DNA of 64,000 nt, from assembly GCA_937871285.1 (NCBI GenBank), contig CALMQS010000098.1, positions 1 to 64,000 on the forward strand. The letters are read 5' to 3'. Numbering within the stretch: position 1 is the first letter of the stretch; every line of letters begins with the position of its first letter. The notes beneath the pieces were generated by a model that saw nothing but the letters and a program-made list of their open reading frames with translations, was not told where the DNA came from and did no database searches. Positions 53,221 through 61,771 of the stretch are shown here, piece by piece. This DNA is from an uncultured Sphingobacteriales bacterium (lineage in GTDB: Bacteria; Bacteroidota; Bacteroidia; Chitinophagales; Chitinophagaceae). The position numbers were made by a program, and so were the translations under genes.

Positions 53221-53991
53221 ATGCTGATACCTGTTGGAGACGACAATTCGGACCGCACCATCACACCCTACATCAATTACCTGCTGATAGTTGCTAATAT
53301 CCTGGTATTTATTTTCCTGCAGGGAGCGGGTAATGACCTGGCATTCACCTATGCTTATGCTACTGTTCCGGCAGAAATTATTACAGGAAAGGATTTTATC
53401 ACCGCATCTCAGATCATCATTGACCCGCATACAGGGCAGCAGTTTGAATTGCCGGGCTTGCAACCCACGCCGGTACCCGTTTATTTTACATTGTTTACCG
53501 CTATGTTTATGCATGGCGGCTGGGCCCACTTAGGCGGTAACATGTTATACCTCTGGATATTTGGCGACAATATTGAAAACAGGCTTGGTCATGGACGTTA
53601 CCTGTTGTTTTATTTGATTTGCGGGATCATTGCTTCCCTGAGTCATGTTTTTTCAACCCTGATGCTTAACCACAGTTCCTTAGTGCCCAGCTTAGGGGCT
53701 TCCGGTGCTATTTCTGGGGTGCTGGGCGGTTATCTTTTATTATATCCTACCCGGAAAGTACATGCCATCCTGTTGTGGTATATGGTATCCGTTCCTGCTT
53801 TACTGGCGCTGGGTTTATGGATTGCATTCCAGGTAATCAGCGGACTGGGTATATTGGGAGGAGAAGAGAGCGGCGGTGTTGCTTATGCGGCGCATATTGG
53901 CGGGTTTATTGCCGGGTTCTTATTGATTAAATTTTTTGATCCTGTAAAAAGAGTAGTATCAAAAGAGCCGTTTATAAGAAGAGTACGGTAA
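53221..53991 (+). CDS. Rhomboid family intramembrane serine protease
   Basis: 256 residues with six to seven transmembrane helices. The catalytic dyad is Ser161 in SLGASGAISG and His225 in YAAHIGGFIAG; the AMFMHGGWAHLGGNMLYLWIFGDNIE segment has the conserved HxxxN region. A loop of about 50 residues lies between helices 1 and 2. It cleaves transmembrane proteins within the inner membrane. It is complete at the N-terminus, starting MLIPVGDDNSDR as is common in Bacteroidota. It stands alone between repeat regions. Confidence 0.95.
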   Translation: MLIPVGDDNSDRTITPYINYLLIVANILVFIFLQGAGNDLAFTYAYATVPAEIITGKDFITASQIIIDPHTGQQFELPGLQPTPVPVYFTLFTAMFMHGGWAHLGGNMLYLWIFGDNIENRLGHGRYLLFYLICGIIASLSHVFSTLMLNHSSLVPSLGASGAISGVLGGYLLLYPTRKVHAILLWYMVSVPALLALGLWIAFQVISGLGILGGEESGGVAYAAHIGGFIAGFLLIKFFDPVKRVVSKEPFIRRVR

Positions 53992-54393
53992 GGTGATTTG
54001 AGATTGGTCCGGGTTGCAGGTCGCAGGTTACATGTTTCAGGATGAGTTACTACTAAAGACAGGCTAAGTTTTCAATAGGATTCCCTGGTTTATCATTTGT
54101 GGTTTACCGTTGGGATTGGCTTCGAATTTCAGATTTTAAATTTGCCTGTCATCATAGTAGGCACGAGCCAGCTGTATCTATTTGTTTTTTGTAATTTGGC
54201 TTCCTGGTGCTTTGCATTCTATCGGATTTCGGTCTTCCGGCTTCGGATTTTATGATTTGTGGTTTATGGTTGCATTTCGCTTCGAATTTCGAATTTATAG
54301 CTCCGGGCTTTTTCAATTTATTTGGTTCTTGTTATTTGGTTCTTTTATATCGCATTTCCCGCTTTATTCCCGAACTTGTCGGAAAATTGATTC
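53992..54393. repeat. Composite of intergenic repeat modules
   Basis: No gene is supported. It contains 'ggttgcaggtcgcaggttac' family text (54008-54045), 'tttcagattttaaatttgcctgtcat' (54127-54155), and two blocks of 'ggatttcgg...cttcggattt' and 'ttggttcttgttatttggttct' text (54220-54350), as at 4.1 and 28 kb. Confidence 0.75.
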
Positions 54394-55575
54394 GTGAAAA
54401 AAATACTTCCCTTTTTCTTCATTGCCTTTTTTGCTTTTGCTACGGCTTATTCCCAAACAGACTCATCGCATTTGCGGATTACGCTGCTCACCTGCAGCCC
54501 CGGTGAGGAATTGTATTCCACTTTCGGGCATAGCGCTTTGCGGGTTACCGATAGCGCCACCTTTACGGATAAGGTATACAATTACGGCACTTTTGATTTC
54601 AATCCCGACTTTTATCCAAAGTTCATACGGGGCAAATTGTTGTACTATCTTTCTGTAGAAACGTATCCTGATTTCATCTATAGCTATCAGTTGGAACAAC
54701 GGAGCATTATTGAACAGGAACTGAACCTGAGTGGAGAAGAAAAGATAAAGCTGAATGCTGCATTACAACTTAACGCTTCAGGCAGCAATAAGTTCTATAA
54801 ATATGATTTTTTGTTTGACAACTGTGCTACGCGCATCCGTGATATTGTAAAAAACAATACAACGGAAGCGGTTACAATAAAAAACATCTTACCCTACCCG
54901 GATGTTTCATTTCGCGAGCTTATTCATAATAGTCTGAACAGGAGCGGTATGTACTGGAGCAAGCTGGGAATAGATATTCTGTTAGGCAGGGGACTCGACA
55001 AACCAGCACAGAATGAGCAAACCATGTTTTTGCCTGATTATCTTTTCAAAGGCTTCGACAGCGCCGCTATTGGCAATAAACCTCTGGTGAGGGAAAGGCA
55101 TTCTGTTTACACCGCGCCATCTGCAACCGCATCGCCAAAATCATTTTTTACTCCTTTCATTGCTTTTGCAGCAGCGCTGATGGTGTTTATAGCGCTAACG
55201 GTAATACGGAGGCAGTGGAGCAAAAAAGCGCTGGAGTCTCTTGATTTTTTGCTTTTTTTATGTGCCGGCTTACTGGGTATTTTGCTTGTGGGTATGTGGC
55301 TGGGTACCGATCATGTATTGTGCCGTAATAATTACAACCTGTTATGGGCATTACCTTTCCATGCCATTGCAGCGTTTTTCCTGAAGAGCAAAAGAAAATT
55401 GATGCATCAATACTGGGCGCTCTCTGTTTTAGTGTATGCTTTGGTGTTAGCTTTCTGGGTAATGCTACCCCAGGAGCTGAATAAGGATTTGGTTCCTTTA
55501 ATTGTTTTATTAGGCTGGCGAAGCTGGAAACAGTTTAAACGATCAGAAAATGCACAGAAAGTTGCTCACATATAA
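54394..55575 (+). CDS. DUF4105 domain membrane protein
   Basis: 393 residues starting at GTG (54394); the signal peptide (about 1-20, ending TAYSQ) begins there and no better ATG exists. The DUF4105 part (about 25-230) has LLTCSPGEELYSTFGHSALRV and DFLFDNCATRIRD, with His, Asn and Cys reminiscent of papain-like/LRAT-like hydrolases. The C-terminal third has four or five transmembrane helices (about 250-385). It is likely an envelope enzyme of unknown substrate. Its end overlaps the next gene by 26 bases. Confidence 0.88.
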   Translation: MKKILPFFFIAFFAFATAYSQTDSSHLRITLLTCSPGEELYSTFGHSALRVTDSATFTDKVYNYGTFDFNPDFYPKFIRGKLLYYLSVETYPDFIYSYQLEQRSIIEQELNLSGEEKIKLNAALQLNASGSNKFYKYDFLFDNCATRIRDIVKNNTTEAVTIKNILPYPDVSFRELIHNSLNRSGMYWSKLGIDILLGRGLDKPAQNEQTMFLPDYLFKGFDSAAIGNKPLVRERHSVYTAPSATASPKSFFTPFIAFAAALMVFIALTVIRRQWSKKALESLDFLLFLCAGLLGILLVGMWLGTDHVLCRNNYNLLWALPFHAIAAFFLKSKRKLMHQYWALSVLVYALVLAFWVMLPQELNKDLVPLIVLLGWRSWKQFKRSENAQKVAHI

Positions 55576-56371
55576 TAATAGCCGCATTTATTATGAAACA
55601 GAAGGTAACGGACCGCCGGTAATGTTTGTTCATGGATTCGGGGAGGATGGCCGGGTGTGGCATTACCAGCGTGCATTTTTAAAAAGCCATTTTCACCTTA
55701 TCATTCCCGACCTTCCGGGAAGCGGCAAATCAGATTTACTTTCCGTTCCTGCTGAGCGTACTGCTTCTATGATTGAAATGTATGCGGATTCCATGAAACA
55801 GGTACTCGACAGGGAAAATATTAAGCAGTGTACTCTTATCGGCCATAGCATGGGGGGATACGTGGCTTTGGCCTTCGCACAACACTACCCCGAACGTTTA
55901 AACGCGCTGGGACTTGTTCATTCCACCGCCTTTGCCGATAATGAGGATAAGAAAGCAACCCGGCGGAAAGGGATAGCATTCATACAACGATATGGGGCTC
56001 AGGAATTTTTGAAACAATCTATTCCTAATTTGTTTGGCAGCGCATTCACCCTGCAGCATCCGGAACAAATTGAAACGCTTATGAAGGATGCAGGCAACTT
56101 TACGGCTGCCGCCCTCGTACAGTATTACGGGGCAATGATAAAAAGACCAGACAGAACGGAAACCTTAAAAAAACTTACAATTCCGGTTTTATTTATTATA
56201 GGAGAGGAGGATAAAAGTGTATCTTTAGAAGATAGCCTTAAGCAGTGCTATCTTCCTGCTAAAGCGTTCATTAATATCCTCCCTGATACAGCTCACATGG
56301 GAATGTGGGAACGGAAAGACCAGGCCAATGACACCGTTATGAAGTTCCTTAATTACGTATGTGATGCCTGA
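55550..56371 (+). CDS. Alpha/beta hydrolase
   Basis: 273 residues. Complete catalytic triad: Ser100 in GHSMGGYVAL, Asp221 in IIGEEDKSVS and His249 in DTAHMGM; the oxyanion HGFGEDGRVW is near the start. The length and cap pattern match the broad esterase/haloperoxidase-like class. There is no signal peptide, so it is cytosolic. It overlaps the DUF4105 gene by 26 bases and the next gene by 8 bases, so the three genes are translationally linked. Confidence 0.92.
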   Translation: MHRKLLTYNNSRIYYETEGNGPPVMFVHGFGEDGRVWHYQRAFLKSHFHLIIPDLPGSGKSDLLSVPAERTASMIEMYADSMKQVLDRENIKQCTLIGHSMGGYVALAFAQHYPERLNALGLVHSTAFADNEDKKATRRKGIAFIQRYGAQEFLKQSIPNLFGSAFTLQHPEQIETLMKDAGNFTAAALVQYYGAMIKRPDRTETLKKLTIPVLFIIGEEDKSVSLEDSLKQCYLPAKAFINILPDTAHMGMWERKDQANDTVMKFLNYVCDA

Positions 56372-58985
56372 GATAATAAAATATTTTTTTGCAACTCTTA
56401 TTTGTCTGGGGTTTTGCGCTGTCCTTAAGGCAAGACATATTACGGGAGGCGAGCTTTCGTATATTTATACAGGCTCATCCGGATCTGATTTCACTTACCA
56501 GGTTACCCTCAAATTATACCGGGATTGCTTTTCTACAGGCGCCCAGTTAGATCCGGTTGTACCCATTACTGTTTACCAGAAAAATGTATCCGGTTCATCA
56601 TTTTTTAAGAATTATGATATCAGCATGACCAGGAAGGATGTGCTGCGGTTAGGCAGCCCGGGCGAATGCATTGATAACCCACCGGCAGTATGCTATGAAG
56701 TAGGGGTTTATAGTTTTACGGTTACACTACCGGCGTCTCCTTATGGATATACGGTTTCTTTTCAAAGGTGCTGCCGTATCGAAAACATGTCGAATGTGGC
56801 TGCTTCCGGGCAGGTTGGCGCAACGTATACAGCCGATATACCGGGTACGCTTGTGCTGGACGATGCACCTAAGAACAGCAGCCCTGTTTTTGCTACCAGG
56901 GATACGGTGATCGTTTGCGAGGATAATTTCTTTACCTACGATTTCGGGGCAACCGATAAGGAGAATGATTCTTTATCGTACAGCTTTTGTTCTGCCTATG
57001 TGGGTGGGTCTTCAAGAGATCCGCAGCCCAGCCCTGCAGTAGCACCGCCTTATTCCGCTGTTCCCTACGCTTTTGGATTCGGCGCGTCTTCACCAATGGG
57101 GGCTAATGTAACGTTGAATACCAAAACAGGGCTTGTATCGGGCATAGCTCCCGCATCGGGTGTGTACGTGATAACCGTATGTGTAAGCGAATACCGGCGG
57201 GGCGTATTGTTTAATGTGCACCGGAAAGATATACAGATCAAAGTAGCTTCCTGTTCCATGGCGGCAGCATCGCTTGAACCCGAATATATAAGCTGCGATG
57301 GCCTTACCGTTGACTTCCGGAACAGGAGCACCAGCTCTTTAATTAAAACGCATTACTGGGATTTTGGCGTACCCGGAAGAACAGACGATACATCAACCCT
57401 TGCACGCCCATCCTTTAGTTTTCCCGACACGGGCACATACAGGGTGATGCTCATTACCAACAGAAATGATAATTGTTCAGACTCTGCATTTAGCATCGTT
57501 AAAGTGTATCCGGGCTTTTTTCCCGGGTTTACATTCAGCGAAGGCTGTAAGGATGTGCCTATCCGTTTTACAGACACAACAAAAGCAGATTATGGAGTAG
57601 CAAACGCCTGGCAATGGGACTTTGGCGTACCTTCCTCTTCAACCGATACCTCCCGGAGTGAGCGGCCACAATTTACTTTTACGGAGTCAGGAACTTATAC
57701 AGTAGCCCTTACCGTTAGTAGCAGTAAGGGGTGCATGAGCACGGTGAGAACCGATCTTGTGGTAAGAGATAAGCCGCTTTTAAGTGTACCGCATGATACT
57801 TTAATGTGCAATATTGATACCATTGCCGTTTCCGCCACAGGCCCTCCCGGAACCTACACCTGGGCGCCGGATATTAACATACGCGCTGCAGGCGCAACAG
57901 CAACACTGAGCCCGGATGTTACCACCACGTATACGGTAAGCCTCACTACCGTTCCGGGTTGCACTTCTACCGATACGGTTCGGGTAAAAGTGGTGAGCTT
58001 TGTTACGCTCAATGCAGGCCCCGATACCACTATATGCTTAACCGACGGGATACAGCTCAATCCATTCAGCGATGGGTTAACCTACATGTGGGCGCCTGCC
58101 GGAACGCTTGATGACCCTACCCTAAAGCAACCAGTGGCCACACCTGTGGAGGTAAATACCGTTTACAACGTTACTGCCCATATTGGTAAATGCTCCGCTA
58201 CGGATAATGTGAGGGTGAGTACTGTGCCTTACCCCCAGGTGCGTGTAATCAACGACTCTTCTATTTGTTATGGAGACCGGATACAATTGTTTGCAGAAGG
58301 GGGGGCATTTTACCGCTGGTCGCCGGCGCTGTCGGTGAGTAACTTTAATGTTCCCGATCCTTTTGTTTCACCACCCGTAACCACAACCTATACCGTAAGC
58401 GTAACCGATACCTTAGGCTGTCCCAAACCCACGTTAAAAGACGTAGTGGTAACCGTTATACCACCTGTTCCTGCATTTGCCGGAAACGACACTGTTGTGG
58501 TGGTGGGCCAGCCCCTGCAACTGCAGGCCACGGGAGCGGAAATATACAAGTGGTTTCCGCCAAACTACCTGAGTAATACGGATATTGCTGATCCCATAGC
58601 TAATTTTGTTTCTGAAGTAAGCGACAAGATCACCTATTCGGTTAAAGTAAGCACGCCCGAGGGCTGTTTTGCTTACGATACTATGCATGTACAGGTATTC
58701 AGAACAGCTCCGGATATATTTGTAGCCGATGCTTTTACACCCAATAACGATGGACTGAATGATGTTTTCAGGGCCACGCCCGTTGGCCTAAAGCAGTTTG
58801 ATTATATTAAAATATTCAATCGCTGGGGTCAGCTCATGTTTTCCTCCAATACGTCGGAATCAGGATGGGATGGCACTTTTAAAGGAAAAGAGCAGGCCAG
58901 TGATACCTTTGTGTGGATGGCGCGCGGAACGGATTACCTGGGCAGGGTAATTGAAAAGAAGGGTACTTTGCTGCTTATCAGGTAA
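56364..58985 (+). CDS. PKD-repeat protein with a type B gliding-motility sorting domain
   Basis: 873 residues from ATG at 56364 (a GTG three bases earlier is also possible). A signal peptide (about 1-24) precedes a 250-residue N-terminal domain with many Cys. Two PKD repeats (YWDFGVPGRTDDTSTLARPSF and WQWDFGVPSSSTDTSRSERPQF, about 330-480) and three or four SprB-like repeats (TYTWAPD, YMWAPAG, YRWSPAL, YKWFPP, 490-780) follow. The C-terminal 85 residues (DAFTPNNDGLNDVFRATPVG, YIKIFNRWGQLMFSSN, WDGTFKGKEQASDTFVW) are the T9SS type B sorting domain. It is a cell-surface adhesin-like protein. It overlaps the hydrolase gene by 8 bases. Confidence 0.95.
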   Translation: MPEIIKYFFATLICLGFCAVLKARHITGGELSYIYTGSSGSDFTYQVTLKLYRDCFSTGAQLDPVVPITVYQKNVSGSSFFKNYDISMTRKDVLRLGSPGECIDNPPAVCYEVGVYSFTVTLPASPYGYTVSFQRCCRIENMSNVAASGQVGATYTADIPGTLVLDDAPKNSSPVFATRDTVIVCEDNFFTYDFGATDKENDSLSYSFCSAYVGGSSRDPQPSPAVAPPYSAVPYAFGFGASSPMGANVTLNTKTGLVSGIAPASGVYVITVCVSEYRRGVLFNVHRKDIQIKVASCSMAAASLEPEYISCDGLTVDFRNRSTSSLIKTHYWDFGVPGRTDDTSTLARPSFSFPDTGTYRVMLITNRNDNCSDSAFSIVKVYPGFFPGFTFSEGCKDVPIRFTDTTKADYGVANAWQWDFGVPSSSTDTSRSERPQFTFTESGTYTVALTVSSSKGCMSTVRTDLVVRDKPLLSVPHDTLMCNIDTIAVSATGPPGTYTWAPDINIRAAGATATLSPDVTTTYTVSLTTVPGCTSTDTVRVKVVSFVTLNAGPDTTICLTDGIQLNPFSDGLTYMWAPAGTLDDPTLKQPVATPVEVNTVYNVTAHIGKCSATDNVRVSTVPYPQVRVINDSSICYGDRIQLFAEGGAFYRWSPALSVSNFNVPDPFVSPPVTTTYTVSVTDTLGCPKPTLKDVVVTVIPPVPAFAGNDTVVVVGQPLQLQATGAEIYKWFPPNYLSNTDIADPIANFVSEVSDKITYSVKVSTPEGCFAYDTMHVQVFRTAPDIFVADAFTPNNDGLNDVFRATPVGLKQFDYIKIFNRWGQLMFSSNTSESGWDGTFKGKEQASDTFVWMARGTDYLGRVIEKKGTLLLIR

Positions 58986-59218
58986 ATGGAATGCAAAGCA
59001 CCAAAAGACAAATAGCAAGAACCAAACCTGTCCGCCGGGGCGGATAAAATACAAATACAAAGTCCGAAGCATGAAATCCGAAATCCGGAGAAAATACAAA
59101 GCACCAGGAAGCCAAATCACAAGAAACAAATAAATATCAAATCAAATCCGAAGTCTGAATTTCGAAATCCGAAGCCAAATGCAACCAGAAACTATAAACC
59201 ACAAACCACAAACTTCCC
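58986..59218. repeat. Composite intergenic repeat, reverse orientation
   Basis: The modules of 4.1, 28 and 54 kb appear here as their reverse complement (gcaccaaaagac...aaccaaa, tccgccggggcgga, caaatccgaag...cgaaatccgaag). It separates convergent genes. Confidence 0.8.
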
Positions 59219-59956
59219 TTACGTATCCTTCTGTATAAACGCGTCAAAACTATTTATGCCGATCATCTTTTCGGTAATAAACCCTTCAGCATAAGGTACA
59301 CCGATCATCTTGCCAAACATGGCATGTCTTCCTATAATCGAATTTAAAAAACCGGGAGTGGAGATATAGGTTTGGGGTTCCTCATTGGCATATTCGTCAG
59401 AATGAAATTGTGATGAATACGCCTTTACAGCTTGCAGCTTTTTTTCAAATACCGGGCTGATATCATACACAAAGCCGGGCTCATAATACCTGTCCTGTAT
59501 GTAATGAAAAATATATTTCGGCCGCCAGTGCGCTTGCGGCTTACCGTTATTATCAAGCGTTTCAATCTTTCGCAAACCGCTTAAGAAGCAGGCGTCTTTG
59601 ATCAGGTGTCCTGCTCTTCCGTGATCGGGGTGGCGGTCGTCCAACGCGTTGGCCAAAACAATTTCGGGCTGGTATGTGCGAATAGCCTTAATAAGCAGGC
59701 GCTGGTGGTCTTCATCATTTTTAAAAAAACCATCGGCCATGCCTAAGTTTTCACGTACATCCAATTGCATAATAGCGGCAGCAGCGGCAGATTCCTTTGC
59801 CCGCAATGCTGCGCTGCCTCTTGTACCCAGTTCGCCACGGGTAAGATCAATTACACCTGTTTTTTTGTTTCGCAGCTTTTCCATCAGTAAAGTGCCTGCA
59901 CAGCCCAGTTCTGCATCATCGGGATGTACGGCAACAGCAAGTATATCTAATTTCAT
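59219..59956 (-). CDS. bshB1: Bacillithiol biosynthesis deacetylase BshB1
   Basis: 245 residues from ATG at 59956. LmbE/PIG-L fold: VAVHPDDAELGCAGTL (zinc-binding HPDD), LTRGELGTRGS, LANALDDRHPDHGRAG (HPDH) and the C-terminal YAEGFITEKMIGINSFDAF typical of BshB1. It deacetylates GlcNAc-malate to GlcN-malate for bacillithiol, the low-molecular-weight thiol of many Bacteroidota. The other bsh genes are not in the window. The frame opens three codons earlier, but the -7 box lies directly upstream of the chosen ATG. Confidence 0.94.
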   Translation of the reverse strand: MKLDILAVAVHPDDAELGCAGTLLMEKLRNKKTGVIDLTRGELGTRGSAALRAKESAAAAAIMQLDVRENLGMADGFFKNDEDHQRLLIKAIRTYQPEIVLANALDDRHPDHGRAGHLIKDACFLSGLRKIETLDNNGKPQAHWRPKYIFHYIQDRYYEPGFVYDISPVFEKKLQAVKAYSSQFHSDEYANEEPQTYISTPGFLNSIIGRHAMFGKMIGVPYAEGFITEKMIGINSFDAFIQKDT

Positions 59957-59962
59957 AGGTTG

Positions 59963-59970
59963 CAAAAATA
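59963..59970 (-). promoter_or_regulatory. -7 box very close to bshB1
   Basis: On the minus strand this reads TATTTTTG, an exact TAnnTTTG match, only 6 bases before the ATG. If used, the transcript would be nearly leaderless. It could be a chance match. Confidence 0.35.
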
Positions 59971-60030
59971 ATGTAAAGAAGAATGACAGTTCATATTTTC
60001 ATGTTTTCCGGCTGGATGTTAAAGATCAAA

Positions 60031-60682
60031 CACATAGACGCAATAGGAACACAATAGAAGAAAGCAAACCCCTATGCGCACCTATATACCTATGATCCTA
60101 TGTGTTTAACAAAAAGAAGACAACTACATAGACACAATAGGAACACAATATAAGAAAGCAAACCCCTATGCGCACCTATATACCTGTGATCCTATGTGTT
60201 TAACAAAAAGAAGACAACCACATAGACACAATAGGAACACAATAGAAGAAAGCAAACCCCTATGTGCACCTATGCACCAATGATCCTATGTGTTTAACAA
60301 AAAGAAGACAACCACATAGACGCAATAGGAACACAATATAAGAAAGCAAACCCCTATGCGCACCTATATACCAATGATCCTATGTGTTTAACAATAAGAA
60401 GACAACCACATAGACAAATAGGAACACAATAGAATGGAGCAAACCCCTATGTGCACCTATATACCTATGATCCTATGTGTTTAACAATAAGAAGATCACC
60501 ACATAGACACAATAGGGACACAATAGAATGGAGCAAAATCCTATGTACACCTATGTACCTATGATCCTATGTGTTTAACAAAAAGAAGATAAACACATAG
60601 GCACGGTAGAAGCATAGGAGCACAATAGAAAAAAGAAAAACCTATATGGTACCTATGTGCCTCTGATCCTATGTGTTTGTGT
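60031..60682. repeat. Seven tandem copies of a 94-bp unit
   Basis: Units start (CACATAG or TACATAG) at 60031, 60125, 60219, 60313, 60407, 60500 and 60594, so the period is 94 with one 93. Each unit contains AATAGGAACACAATAG and CCTATGTGTTTAACA. CACATAG at each unit start and CTATGTG near its end can pair, so units are self-complementary. Not a CRISPR: the whole 94 bases repeat. 94 is not divisible by three and no long frame runs through it. Confidence 0.95.
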
Positions 60683-60737
60683 TTGAGAAAGCACACAACC
60701 GGAATGCTCCGCTTGGAACAAACCCCGGAGAAATAAA

Positions 60738-60763
60738 GTGCAAATTTTCATGTAGGTTTGCAC
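60738..60763 (+). promoter_or_regulatory. prp promoter with overlapping inverted repeat
   Basis: TAGGTTTG (60753-60760) matches TAnnTTTG. It overlaps an inverted repeat, GTGCAAA (60738-60744) and TTTGCAC (60757-60763), arms 7 bases, spacer 12. The position suggests an operator for a regulator of the methylcitrate genes. It lies about 107 bases upstream of prpB. Confidence 0.4.
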
Positions 60764-60869
60764 ATTGTTATTGCCTGCCTCTTGTAAGTGATCATTTTCT
60801 TTTCTGCAGGCAAAAAACAATACCCGAACCGGGCATGAGCGGCACTTTGCATTGATTTCTAAAGATCAA

Positions 60870-61766
60870 ATGATGATGACATCCAATACAGTATCGGCAG
60901 GAATGCTTTTCCGGCAGGCAATGGCCGAAGAAAATCCTTTACAGATCGTGGGCGCTGTTAATGCTAATCATGCTTTACTGGCAGTGCAGGAAGGATTTAA
61001 GGCCATCTATCTATCGGGTGGGGGAGTAGCCGCGGGTTCTTTAGGTATACCCGACCTGGGCATTACCACCCTCGATGATGTGCTTACCGATATTTACCGT
61101 ATTACCAATGTTACGGCCACACCCTTACTGGTAGACGTGGATACAGGCTTTGGCCCATCGGCCTTTAACATAGCACGTACTGTAAAGTCATTAATAAAAG
61201 CAGGCGCAGGTGCTTTACATATAGAAGACCAGGTAGGCGCCAAACGCTGCGGCCACCGGCCCGGTAAGGAAGTCGTAAGTCTTGAGGAAATGTCCGACAG
61301 GATTAAGGCGGCAGCCGATGCCCGTACCGATGACCAGTTTGTTATAGGCGCCAGAACAGATGCATTAGCCGGTGAAGGATTGGATAAAGCATTAGAAAGG
61401 GCAGTGGCTTATAAAGCAGCAGGAGCCGATTTTATTTTTGCGGAAGCGGTGAATGAACTGGCGCAGTATAAACAATTTGCTGATGCTACCGGTATTCCTG
61501 TGTTAGCCAATATAACCGAATTTGGCATGACGCCTTTGTGGACGGTTGAAGAATTAAAAAACGCGGGTGTGCGTATGATCCTGTATCCGCTTAGCGCATT
61601 TCGTGCGGCTAATAAAGCGGCGCAACAGGTATTTCACAGCATCCGCACCGAAGGCACTCAAAAAAATATGATAAGCAGGATGCAAACCCGCACCGAGCTA
61701 TATGAAAGCATTGGTTATTTCGGCTATGAACAAAAGTTAGACACGCTTTTTTCTAAAAATAAATAG
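60870..61766 (+). CDS. prpB: Methylisocitrate lyase
   Basis: 298 residues from the first of three consecutive ATG codons at 60870 (a TTG at 60852 also opens the frame). It belongs to the isocitrate lyase/PEP mutase superfamily: YLSGGGVAAGSLGIPDLG, DVDTGFG (metal-binding), the catalytic-loop motif KRCGH in EDQVGAKRCGHRPG, and the C-terminal LYESIGYFGYEQKLDTLF. It cleaves 2-methylisocitrate to pyruvate and succinate in propionyl-CoA disposal. prpC starts 5 bases after the stop. Confidence 0.95.
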   Translation: MMMTSNTVSAGMLFRQAMAEENPLQIVGAVNANHALLAVQEGFKAIYLSGGGVAAGSLGIPDLGITTLDDVLTDIYRITNVTATPLLVDVDTGFGPSAFNIARTVKSLIKAGAGALHIEDQVGAKRCGHRPGKEVVSLEEMSDRIKAAADARTDDQFVIGARTDALAGEGLDKALERAVAYKAAGADFIFAEAVNELAQYKQFADATGIPVLANITEFGMTPLWTVEELKNAGVRMILYPLSAFRAANKAAQQVFHSIRTEGTQKNMISRMQTRTELYESIGYFGYEQKLDTLFSKNK

Positions 61767-61771
61767 AAGTT

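Noticed and set aside
60031..60682. CRISPR array
   Set aside because: The entire 94-base unit is repeated, with no constant-repeat/variable-spacer pattern, and there are no cas genes nearby.
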